Part shown: piece by piece, positions 1-6,658 of the stretch
Numbering within the stretch: position 1 is the first letter of the stretch
Layout: each line of letters opens with the position of its first letter
Assembly (NCBI GenBank): GCA_031288885.1
Contig: JAITQP010000157.1
Coordinates: 1 to 9,769, forward strand
From: Prevotellaceae bacterium
Lineage (GTDB): Bacteria; Bacteroidota; Bacteroidia; Bacteroidales; UBA932
Length of the DNA: 9,769 nt
Direction: 5' to 3'
The notes under the pieces: model-generated
Databases searched by the model: none
The model's input: only the letters and a program-made list of their open reading frames with translations
What the model was told of the DNA's origin: nothing
Program-made: the position numbers and the translations under genes

Positions 1-145
1 CGAGGAGATTGTTGGCGAGATAGCCTCCTCCCGCGTCACCGAGCGCGGCGGGCGCTCCGACGACAGGCGCTCCGAAGCCGCCATGGAAGACCGTAAAAAA
101 GCCGGATACTTTTGAACGGGGAGCTGAAAAATACAAAAAATTAAA
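1..145. repeat. Left copy of a 145-bp terminal inverted repeat
   Basis: Bases 1-145 are the reverse complement of bases 9625-9769 with one difference, at position 120 (G here; the partner base 9650 reads T on the same strand). The first 119 bases are identical, followed by the mismatch and 25 more identical bases, and then the copies diverge. The repeat holds the final 37 codons of cysD, its TGA stop and about 30 bp of downstream spacer. It ends just before the point where cysN would start in the other copy. It is not a transposon end: it encodes conserved protein sequence and no transposase lies between the copies. The repeat may well continue beyond the window edge. Confidence 0.95.
2..115 (+). 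CDS. cysD: CysD C-terminal fragment, left copy (5' end outside the window)
   Basis: The frame is open from the window edge and encodes 37 residues, starting EEIVGEIASS and ending AMEDRKKAGYF before TGA at 113-115. The ending resembles the conserved C-terminus of sulfate adenylyltransferase subunit 2 (CysD), which closes with a basic stretch and GYF. CysD is the ATP-pyrophosphatase-type subunit that forms adenylylsulfate from ATP and sulfate with the GTPase CysN. Within the window this copy is identical in protein sequence to the one at the right end, but no cysN follows it. The next gene, folA, is convergent. Whether it is a full second cysD, a truncated duplicate or an assembly effect cannot be decided from the window. 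Confidence 0.8.
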   Translation, partial: EEIVGEIASSRVTERGGRSDDRRSEAAMEDRKKAGYF

Positions 146-207
146 TAAAAAGCAACCTTTATGCAATGAGAAATTTTTATGGAACGTTCTCGGCGAGCGA
201 ATTTCAA

Positions 208-219
208 GCCCGTTCGGGC
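208..219. terminator. Possible short bidirectional terminator between cysD copy and folA
   Basis: GCCCGTTCGGGC is a G+C-rich hairpin that can form a 4-5 bp stem. On the plus strand it is followed by AGCTTATTTT. On the minus strand it begins a few bases after the folA stop and is followed by TTGAAATT. Its place between two convergent 3' ends suits transcription termination, but the stem is short and neither T-run is perfect. The remaining bases between the two genes (116-207) show no gene. Confidence 0.35.
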
Positions 220-222
220 AGC

Positions 223-732
223 TTATTTTGAGGAGTATTTTTTTGCTTCGTACGTCACGAGCTCATACGTTAGCCCGCTGGCGCTGCAAAGCATGGCGCC
301 GCTGGCGGATGTTTGTAGCCAGTCCTTTTCGGATACTTCGGGGAAAAACGTATCGCCGTCGGCGAGGGTGTGCACGCGGGTAAGGTAGAGGCGCTGCGCC
401 AGCGGCATCGCCTGACGGTAAACGCTGTCGCCGCCAATGATGAACGCCTCGTTGTCGCCCTGCGCCGCCTGTAGCGCGTCGGCTAAGGAGCGAACAACGA
501 CCGGATGGCCCGCGCCGCCCACCGGCATTGTTCGCGATATAACAACGTTTTTTCGGTTGGGGAGCGGCTTTCCGATGGACTCAAAGGTTTTGCGCCCCAT
601 AATGACGGTATGTCCGGTGGTGAGCTGCCTAAAGCGCCTCAAATCCTCCGGAATGTGCCACGGTAGCCGGTTGGCGTTGCCAATAACGCCGTTGTCGGCC
701 ACCGCTACGATTATGGAAATGGTGGGAAGCAA
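223..732 (-). CDS. folA: Dihydrofolate reductase
   Basis: The 169-residue product is the usual length for bacterial dihydrofolate reductase, which reduces dihydrofolate to tetrahydrofolate with NADPH in the cytosol for thymidylate, purine and methionine synthesis. The N-terminus ISIIVAVADNGVIG is typical of the family. LPWHIPEDL (residues 23-31) holds the acidic active-site residue, here D30 by alignment with E. coli D27. VIMGRKTFESIGKPLPNRKN (43-62) contributes the cofactor-binding segment, and FIIGG (97-101) is the second conserved nucleotide-binding motif. The start is most likely TTG (730-732): an in-frame TGA lies two codons upstream and no ATG or GTG lies between. The gene follows the glycogen fusion in the same orientation with a 95-bp gap, and no clear promoter of its own was seen, so it may be read through from that gene. 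Thymidylate synthase, a frequent neighbour, is absent from the window. Confidence 0.95.
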   Translation of the reverse strand: MLPTISIIVAVADNGVIGNANRLPWHIPEDLRRFRQLTTGHTVIMGRKTFESIGKPLPNRKNVVISRTMPVGGAGHPVVVRSLADALQAAQGDNEAFIIGGDSVYRQAMPLAQRLYLTRVHTLADGDTFFPEVSEKDWLQTSASGAMLCSASGLTYELVTYEAKKYSSK

Positions 733-749
733 ACGTCAGATTTCAAGTT

Positions 750-777
750 TAGAATTTACAGAATTGTAGAATTTACA
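750..777. repeat. 11-bp direct repeat upstream of folA
   Basis: TAGAATTTACA occurs at 750-760 and again at 767-777, separated by GAATTG. It lies directly upstream of the folA start and next to the heptamer array, making most of this spacer repetitive and A+T-rich. No function is evident. Confidence 0.6.
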
Positions 778-792
778 CATATTTGTCCATTC

Positions 793-820
793 AATTCCTA
801 ATTCCTAATTCTTAATTCCT
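793..820. repeat. Tandem 7-bp repeat, AATTCCT x4
   Basis: Four consecutive copies of AATTCCT run from 793 to 820 (the third reads AATTCTT) and are followed by a partial AATTA. The array sits in the spacer between the stop of the glycogen fusion and folA, about 60 bp upstream of the folA start. Such short tandem arrays can change copy number by slippage. A regulatory effect on folA is possible, but nothing in the sequence shows one. Confidence 0.85.
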
Positions 821-827
821 AATTAAC

Positions 828-3800
828 CTATATCCACCTTACGAGGGCAAAGTCTTGCCTGTGGGGCAGGGAGGGGTGCTTGGCGTAGAGGCGCACTCCG
901 GCAAAGATTACCCCGGGCTTTTCGGGCAGCACGTCAATTGTGTACGTCGCCACGGAGCCTACGTGCGATATGCAGGTGTACTCCGAGGTGCTAATGATTT
1001 TCATTCCGCCGTTGGGCTCCTGCTCCGCCACTACCATCTCAACGCCCACGTCTTCGGGGTCGAGCGAGGCAATGTCCAGCTGCACCTCCGACTGGTAAAC
1101 GTTCCCCAGCATGACTTCCTCCTCCTGCATGTTCAGCTGCTTGCGGAAAATTACCTCAATGCTCTCCCAGTGCCGGCTTACGCGCCTTTTCCACTCCGCT
1201 ATCTCCTTTGCCTTGGCGAAGTCGTTGGCGCAAATTTCCTTGCTGCGCGCGTGGAGCTTGTTGTAGTAGCGCTCCTCGTAGTCTTGCAGCATGCGGTTGG
1301 TGGTAAAGCTCGACGCTACCTTGGCGATGGTGTTTTTTATCATTTTCACCCACTCGGTGGGGACGTTGTTGGCGTCGCGCTTGTAGAATTTTGGGGCGAT
1401 TTCGTTTTCGATGATGGCGTAAATGGTTTCCGAGTCGAGCTCGTCCTGAAAATCCTGATGCTCGTACGAGCGCTCCATGGCCAGCGCCCAGCCGGCGTCT
1501 TCGCGGTAGCCCTCTACCCACCAGCCGTCGAGCACGGAGAGGTTCATCACGCCGTTCATGACCGCCTTTTCGCCGCTTGTGCCCGAGGCCTCAAGCGGGC
1601 GGGTGGGCGTGTTCATCCACACGTCAACGCCGGTGACCATTTTGCGCGCAACGCGCATGTCGTAGTTTTGCAAAAACAGGATCTTGCCGATAAACTGCGG
1701 GTACTTTGAGATTTCCACTATGCGCTTTATCAAATCCTGCCCTCCCTTGTCGGCGGGGTGCGCCTTGCCGGCAAACACAAACTGCACGGGCATTTTGGGG
1801 TTGTTGACAATGTCGTTGAGCCTCTCCAGATTGTTGAACAGCAGGTAGGCGCGCTTGTAGGTGGCAAACCTCCTCGCAAAGCCAATGGTGAGGATGTCGT
1901 CGCGGAGCGTTTCCTTAATTTCCACCAGCTGGCGCGGGGTGTGGTACTTCAGGATTTTGCTGTCGCCAAGGCGCTGGCGGATGTAGCGCATCAGCTTGCT
2001 GCGCAGCTCTTGGCGCAGCCCCCAGATTTTTTCGTCGGGCACGTTGTAGATGCCGTCAAAGCAGGTCTTGTCGTAGTGGTGCGCCTTGAAGTCCTCCCCA
2101 AAAACCTCCGTTTGGAGGCGCTTCCACTCGTTGGACGTCCACGTATCGTAGTGCACGCCGTTGGTCACGTAGCCAATGTGCAGCTCTTCGGGCTGGTACC
2201 CGGGCCACATTCCGCAGAGGATTTCGCGGCTCACCTTTCCGTGCAGCCAGCTCACCCCGTTGACCTCCTGCGAGCAGCTGCACGCAAGGTTGCTCATCGA
2301 AAACTTTTCGTTGGGGTCGTTAACGTTCACCTTGCCCAGCTTCATCAGGTCTTCCCACGAGGTTTTGAGGCGCTGCGGGTAGTGCGAAATGTAGGTGCGC
2401 AGCAGCCCCTCCTCAAACATGTCGTGCCCCGCGGGGACGGGCGTGTGCGTGGTGAAGAGCGACGAGGCGCGAACAACCTCCAGCGCTTCGGAGAAGGTGA
2501 GGTTTTTTTCGTGCACAAATTCGCGGATGCGCTCTAAGCCGATAAAGGCGGCGTGCCCCTCGTTGCAGTGGTACACGTCGGCCTCAACGCCAATGGCGCG
2601 CAGGGCGCGGATGCCGCCCACGCCGAGCATCAGCTCCTGCTTCAGGCGGTTTTCCCAGTTGCCCCCGTAGAGCTGGTGGGTGATGCTCCTGTCCTCCGGC
2701 AGGTTGTCCTCAAAATCGGTGTCGAGGAGGTAGAGCTCGGTGCGGCCAACGTTGACGCGCCAAACGCGCGCAAACACCGTGCGCCCGGGCATGGCAAGGC
2801 TTATGGTAATCCACTTGTTGTCCTTGTCGCGCACGGGGTAGGCCGGTATCTTCATAAAGTCCTGATCGTCGTACTCCGCCACCTGATCGCCGGTGGCCGA
2901 GAGCTTTTGCGAAAAGTAGCCGTAGCGGTACAGCAGTCCAACGCCCACCATGGGCGTTCCCTTGTCGCTCGCCTCCTTGAGGTAGTCGCCCGCCAAAATC
3001 CCCAGCCCGCCGGAGTATATTTTGAGGGATGTGTGCAGGCCGTACTCCATGCTGAAGTAGGCAATTTTGTAGTGCACCACCTTTGCGTGCTCGGGCAGGC
3101 GGTCTTCGACGGGGCCGTTGCCCGTGTGCCCGTCAAACAGCGCCGACTTCTGCGCCATGTACTGCCGGAAGGTTGCGTAAACGGACTTGAGGCGCGCCAA
3201 AAAATCATCGTCCTTGCCCAAGGCCTGATAGCGCGGCAGCGAAATCATCCCCAAAAAGGCAATGGGGTTGTATCCGCTCTGCACCCACAGCGGCTTGTCG
3301 ATGGACTTGAACAGCTCCACCGCCTCCGGCGTCCAGCTCCACCACAGGTTTTTTGACAGCTCCTCGAGCGAGGCAAGGTTTGCCGGAATATTTTTTTGTA
3401 CGATAATGCGGTTCCACACCGGCTGGTTGGTCGACTGAAAGGTGTTGATGTACGGGGTAGCCTCCTCGCGCGTTTGGTTAATGACCTCCTCCATGCGGTC
3501 GTCAACCTTTTCGAGGGCAAGGCTAAACGCCTTTTTGTAGTAGTAAATCAGGTTATCCCAAAGCGCAATGGACGAAACCTGCTTGGCGTTTTCGCGCACC
3601 GCCTCAAACTCGCCGCCCGAAAGCTTGGAGAGCGCGAGCACCTTTTTCACCATTTCGGCCACCACGGCGTCGTCGTTGCCATCCTCGCGCGCAATTACCT
3701 CAATGCCCGCATGGTTGGACTGGTAGTGCATGTTGACCCAAAGCCCAAATCCGGCAAGCGAGGTGGTGATGGTGGGCACCCTGAACGCCACGCTCTCCAT

Positions 3801-5135
3801 CGGCGTGTAGCCCCACGGCTCGTAGTACGAGGGAAACATGGAGACGTCGAGCCCGATGAGCAGGTCGTAGTATTTTTTGTTGAAGACGCCGTCGGCGCCG
3901 TTGAGGTAGGAGGGGCAAAAGAACAGCTTCACCTTGTCCTCCGGACGGTTGTTGAGCCCCACGCGGCGCGCGAGGCTCAGCGCGGGGTCGTACTGCGTGT
4001 CAATCAGCCCGTGCGTGGTGTACTTGTCCTCCAGCGGCGCTGCGGCGCTCTTGCCGGTAAGGTTGTGGAGCAAATCCTTGCGCGGCCCGTGGTGCCCCGC
4101 CGGCACGAGAATAAAGGCGTAAATGGGTCGGGCGAGGTCAGCCGACCGGTTCAGCTCGCCCAGCGACTGGATGAAAACGTCTATCCCCTTATTCTTAAAC
4201 TCGTACCGCCCGCCGGTGCCCACCAGCATAACGTTGTCTGCGGCTTGGTAGCCGAGCAGCGCCTCCGCCACCTCCAGCAGCTTAGCCCTGCCCTCCCGAC
4301 GCACGTCCTCAAAATCTTCGTCGGAGGGGACAAAGCTGTTGTCGAAGCCGTTTGGCGTAACTACGTCCACCTCCTTGCCCAAGAACGCCTTGCACTCCCG
4401 CGCGGTGATGTCGCTCACGGTGGAAAAGCAGTCGGCGTGCTGCGCGGCGCAGCGCTCCAGCGAGAGCTTTGCCGTCACGTTAAACTCGCGCGCCTTAATG
4501 TCGGCGTCGTAGGTGTTGAGGTTGCCGTACAGCGGGAGCCCGTTGCCCGCAATGCACCGCCCCATAACGGTGGCGTGCGTGGTGAACATGGTTGCCACCT
4601 GCGGCACGTGGCTTTTGAGGTAGAGCAGCCCCGAGCCGGTCATCCACTCGTGAAAAATGGCGGCCACCTTGTGCCGCAGCGAGAGGTTAAAGCGCAGGTA
4701 GCTCTCTATCACCTTTCCGGTGGCGTAGCCAAACAGGGCGGGCTCAATGTAGTCCCACTGTCCGGATATGGAGTCGAGCTTGTAGGTTTCCCAGAACTCC
4801 GAAAAAATTTTGTCTTTTTGGGGAATAAACGAGGTGTAGTCCACCAGAATGGTGATGGGCGAGCCGGCGATGTCCCACCGCCCGATGCGGATGCGCAGCC
4901 CCTCCTCCTGCACCTTGAGCCGCCACGCCTTGAGCAGCTGCAAGTCTTCTATGAACTCGGCGCTGCCGGTGGATTCGTTCAGCACGTCGGGGCCTACCAT
5001 AATGTGCCGTTTTACTTCGCGCGACATGTTATGCGCCTTGGTGGAAACCACCGTGTAGATGCCGCCTACCTTGTTGCAGACCTCCCAGCTCACCTCAAAA
5101 AGGTAGTCAGGGCTGTTTAATGCTTCTTTTTTCAT
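828..5135 (-). CDS. Glycogen synthase (GT3) fused to alpha-glucan phosphorylase (GT35)
   Basis: One uninterrupted frame of 1435 residues encodes two enzymes that act in opposite directions on glycogen. Residues 1 to about 550 resemble the eukaryote-like GT3 glycogen synthase: EVSWEVCNKVGGIYTVVSTKA (14-34) is the N-terminal sugar-nucleotide loop, and YEPWGYTPMESVAF carries the E-x7-E catalytic pair (E439 and E447). From about residue 585 (NLASLEELSKNLWWSW) to the end is an alpha-glucan phosphorylase of the short bacterial/archaeal GlgP type. It shows YFSMEYGLHTSLKIYSGGLG (about 690-710), YHCNEGHAAF (about 855), FARRFATYKR (about 1085) and EASGTSGEKAVMNG, whose K1190 should bind pyridoxal phosphate. 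The phosphorylase releases glucose-1-phosphate from glycogen. The donor of the synthase half (UDP- or ADP-glucose) cannot be read from sequence. The linker (about 550-585) shows no frameshift or internal stop. A -7 element lies about 34 bp upstream of the ATG. The two activities are commonly separate proteins; I believe similar fusions exist in other Bacteroidota, but this was not checked. Confidence 0.93.
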   Translation of the reverse strand: MKKEALNSPDYLFEVSWEVCNKVGGIYTVVSTKAHNMSREVKRHIMVGPDVLNESTGSAEFIEDLQLLKAWRLKVQEEGLRIRIGRWDIAGSPITILVDYTSFIPQKDKIFSEFWETYKLDSISGQWDYIEPALFGYATGKVIESYLRFNLSLRHKVAAIFHEWMTGSGLLYLKSHVPQVATMFTTHATVMGRCIAGNGLPLYGNLNTYDADIKAREFNVTAKLSLERCAAQHADCFSTVSDITARECKAFLGKEVDVVTPNGFDNSFVPSDEDFEDVRREGRAKLLEVAEALLGYQAADNVMLVGTGGRYEFKNKGIDVFIQSLGELNRSADLARPIYAFILVPAGHHGPRKDLLHNLTGKSAAAPLEDKYTTHGLIDTQYDPALSLARRVGLNNRPEDKVKLFFCPSYLNGADGVFNKKYYDLLIGLDVSMFPSYYEPWGYTPMESVAFRVPTITTSLAGFGLWVNMHYQSNHAGIEVIAREDGNDDAVVAEMVKKVLALSKLSGGEFEAVRENAKQVSSIALWDNLIYYYKKAFSLALEKVDDRMEEVINQTREEATPYINTFQSTNQPVWNRIIVQKNIPANLASLEELSKNLWWSWTPEAVELFKSIDKPLWVQSGYNPIAFLGMISLPRYQALGKDDDFLARLKSVYATFRQYMAQKSALFDGHTGNGPVEDRLPEHAKVVHYKIAYFSMEYGLHTSLKIYSGGLGILAGDYLKEASDKGTPMVGVGLLYRYGYFSQKLSATGDQVAEYDDQDFMKIPAYPVRDKDNKWITISLAMPGRTVFARVWRVNVGRTELYLLDTDFEDNLPEDRSITHQLYGGNWENRLKQELMLGVGGIRALRAIGVEADVYHCNEGHAAFIGLERIREFVHEKNLTFSEALEVVRASSLFTTHTPVPAGHDMFEEGLLRTYISHYPQRLKTSWEDLMKLGKVNVNDPNEKFSMSNLACSCSQEVNGVSWLHGKVSREILCGMWPGYQPEELHIGYVTNGVHYDTWTSNEWKRLQTEVFGEDFKAHHYDKTCFDGIYNVPDEKIWGLRQELRSKLMRYIRQRLGDSKILKYHTPRQLVEIKETLRDDILTIGFARRFATYKRAYLLFNNLERLNDIVNNPKMPVQFVFAGKAHPADKGGQDLIKRIVEISKYPQFIGKILFLQNYDMRVARKMVTGVDVWMNTPTRPLEASGTSGEKAVMNGVMNLSVLDGWWVEGYREDAGWALAMERSYEHQDFQDELDSETIYAIIENEIAPKFYKRDANNVPTEWVKMIKNTIAKVASSFTTNRMLQDYEERYYNKLHARSKEICANDFAKAKEIAEWKRRVSRHWESIEVIFRKQLNMQEEEVMLGNVYQSEVQLDIASLDPEDVGVEMVVAEQEPNGGMKIISTSEYTCISHVGSVATYTIDVLPEKPGVIFAGVRLYAKHPSLPHRQDFALVRWI

Positions 5136-5168
5136 GTTAATTGCGTATAATCCTTACAAAAAATCCAC

Positions 5169-5176
5169 CAAAGATA
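5169..5176 (-). promoter_or_regulatory. Bacteroidota -7 promoter element for the glycogen fusion gene
   Basis: On the minus strand these bases read TATCTTTG, an exact match to the Bacteroidota -7 consensus TAnnTTTG. It lies 33 bp before the ATG at 5135. A TTTG-type -33 element at normal spacing was not found, so the assignment rests on the -7 box and its position. Confidence 0.55.
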
Positions 5177-5231
5177 CAGAAAAAAAGCATGTGCTATGCC
5201 GATTGTTAATATGTTTTTTGTTTCAAAAATG

Positions 5232-5239
5232 TATCTTTG
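5232..5239 (+). promoter_or_regulatory. Bacteroidota -7 promoter element for the four-helix-bundle gene
   Basis: TATCTTTG matches TAnnTTTG exactly and ends 24 bp before the ATG at 5264. TTTG at 5217-5220 lies upstream but closer (11 bp) than a standard -33 element would. Together with the oppositely oriented box at 5169-5176, this makes the 128-bp intergenic region a compact divergent promoter region. Confidence 0.55.
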
Positions 5240-5263
5240 CATTAAATTTTAATCACCACAACT

Positions 5264-5842
5264 ATGGAAAACAATACGAGCTTATTCCGCAATTCGGGAA
5301 ACTATCGGAAGTTGCACAGCTATCAGAAAGCGGAAGCAATTTACGATATTACTTGTTTTTTCTGCGAAAAATTTCTTCGGCGCAGCGACCGTACTATTGA
5401 CCAAATGGTGCAAGCTGCGCGCTCCGGCAAGCAAAACATAGTAGAAGGGTGCAAAGCGTCGGCCACTTCTGCCGAAACGGAAATCAAGCTGATTGGCGTG
5501 GCACGGGCAAGTCTGCATGAACTTTGGGTGGATTATGAAGATTATCTCAGAAAAATATCGTACGTTGACCCTGTAAAAGGGCGTATCTGGGAAATAGAGT
5601 CTGTTGAGGCAAAGAAAATGTATGAGTTGAGCTGTACGCACAATGACGCTGCTTTCTACATGAAAATAGTCATGCCCCGTCCGCCCGAAACTATTGCCAA
5701 TATTGCTATTTGCTTGCTGCGGCACACAGATTATTTGCTGTTCAGACAACTTCAAGCGTTAGAAAAGAAATTTCTCTCGGAAGGTGGATTGCGTGAGCGA
5801 ATGACACGCCTACGCAAGGAGGCAAGAGATAAAAAGCAGTGA
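5264..5842 (+). CDS. Four-helix-bundle protein with C-terminal suffix domain
   Basis: The 192-residue, probably cytosolic protein belongs to the four-helix-bundle (S23/IVP-like) family known from proteins encoded in 23S rRNA intervening sequences and related to the Avd accessory protein of diversity-generating retroelements. QMVQAARSGKQNIVEGCKAS (47-66) matches the family signature helix with its xxSIxxNIxEG pattern. Helices continue to about residue 130. Residues 141-180 (PETIANIAIC, then DYLLFRQLQALEKKF and EGGLRERM) match the additional C-terminal 'suffix' segment seen in a subset of the family. The tail is strongly basic. The biochemical role of these proteins is not established; nucleic-acid binding is an inference from charge and relatives. 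The gene stands alone on the plus strand, is more A+T-rich than its neighbours, and has its own promoter and a downstream hairpin. No reverse transcriptase, variable repeat or rRNA was seen nearby. Confidence 0.85.
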   Translation: MENNTSLFRNSGNYRKLHSYQKAEAIYDITCFFCEKFLRRSDRTIDQMVQAARSGKQNIVEGCKASATSAETEIKLIGVARASLHELWVDYEDYLRKISYVDPVKGRIWEIESVEAKKMYELSCTHNDAAFYMKIVMPRPPETIANIAICLLRHTDYLLFRQLQALEKKFLSEGGLRERMTRLRKEARDKKQ

Positions 5843-5865
5843 GTTGCAGTCTGTCTATTGATGAC

Positions 5866-5894
5866 TTAAAGACTTAAAGACATTAAGTCTTTAA
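5866..5894. terminator. Bidirectional hairpin between convergent genes
   Basis: TTAAAGACTTAA (5866-5877) and TTAAGTCTTTAA (5883-5894) form a perfect 12-bp stem with the 5-base loop AGACA. It sits in the 84-bp gap between the convergent four-helix-bundle gene and cysH, which fits a shared terminator. The stem is A+T-rich and is not followed by a long T-run on the plus strand, so strength is uncertain. The left arm is part of a short direct repeat of GACTTAAA. Confidence 0.6.
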
Positions 5895-5926
5895 ATCGCC
5901 TAATCTTGGCACTCAACTATACCACT

Positions 5927-6631
5927 TTACGTCGCCCGCCTGTGCAGCCCGCACTCTTTGTGCTCGGGGTTTTCCCACCACCAGCGACCCGCCCGAATAT
6001 CCTCGCCCGCCTCAACAGCCCGCGTGCAAGGCTGACACCCGATGCTCGGAAAGCCTTTGCCGTGCAGCGCGTTGTGCGGCACCTGTTGGGCTTTGATGTA
6101 GCGCCACACCTCCTGCTCCGACCAGCGCACCAAGGGGTTTACCTTAATCAGCCGGTTTGCCTCGTCCCACTCCACCGCCTGAGCGCCGGTGCGGGTAACG
6201 GACTGCTCCTGCCGCAGCCCGCATATCCACACGTCGAGCGTGGAGAGCGCCCGCAGAAGCGGCTCTATTTTCCGCACCCTACAGCACTCCTTGCGCTTCT
6301 CCACGCTTTCGTAAAACCCGTTGACGCCGCTCGCCTTAACGAGCGCCTCCACCGGCTCGTGCTGGGGGAAGTAAACGCTCATTTTGATGCCATAGCGCAG
6401 GTTGGTGCGGTCTATCAGGTCGTAGGTTTCGGGAAACAGCCGCCCCGTGTCAATCGTGAAGATGGCTGCCGCGGGGTCAAGCTTCAACATCATGTCGGTC
6501 AGCGCCTGATCTTCGATGCTGAGGCTCGACGCTAAGGCAATGCGCCCCCTATACTCGCTCAGGAAGAAAGCCAGCAGCTCTTCGGGAGGCTTTCCGGAGA
6601 AGCGGCTGTTGAGGTCGGAGATGTTTTTCAA
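5927..6631 (-). CDS. cysH: Adenylylsulfate (APS) reductase, assimilatory
   Basis: The 234-residue product belongs to the CysH family, which reduces APS or PAPS to sulfite using thioredoxin. ASSLSIEDQ (34-42) is the nucleotide-binding signature, TIDTGRLFPETY (59-70) follows it, and GLRQEQSVTR (138-147) is the conserved basic segment. Two cysteine pairs, C116-C117 and C199-x2-C202, are the [4Fe-4S] ligands that mark APS-using reductases; E. coli-type PAPS reductases lack them. C227 in KECGLH is the catalytic cysteine that forms the enzyme-sulfite intermediate. The start is probably TTG (6629-6631): the only in-frame codons between it and the TAA of the upstream endonuclease gene contain no ATG or GTG. 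That upstream TAA (6659-6661) is in the same frame, 27 bp away. The gene should belong with cysD-cysN but is separated from cysN by the R-M pair. Confidence 0.93.
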   Translation of the reverse strand: MKNISDLNSRFSGKPPEELLAFFLSEYRGRIALASSLSIEDQALTDMMLKLDPAAAIFTIDTGRLFPETYDLIDRTNLRYGIKMSVYFPQHEPVEALVKASGVNGFYESVEKRKECCRVRKIEPLLRALSTLDVWICGLRQEQSVTRTGAQAVEWDEANRLIKVNPLVRWSEQEVWRYIKAQQVPHNALHGKGFPSIGCQPCTRAVEAGEDIRAGRWWWENPEHKECGLHRRAT

Positions 6632-6658
6632 TGTTTGTAGCTGGTTTAGGTTAAAACG

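Noticed and set aside
793..820. Short tandem repeats as a CRISPR array
   Set aside because: Units are 7 bp with no spacers, and no cas genes are present.
3396..5120. 574-codon open frame on the plus strand opposite the glycogen fusion, and similar long opposite-strand frames at 855-2537, 2553-3356 and 8438-9472
   Set aside because: They are shadows of G+C-rich coding sequence: composition is skewed to V, G, A, R, H and L, no known domain is visible, and each lies opposite a well-supported gene.
5264..5842. Diversity-generating retroelement based on the Avd-like four-helix-bundle protein
   Set aside because: No reverse transcriptase, template repeat or variable repeat is found in the window.
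5906..6535. 209-codon plus-strand frame opposite cysH
   Set aside because: It is antisense to a gene with all expected catalytic residues and has no recognisable motif of its own.
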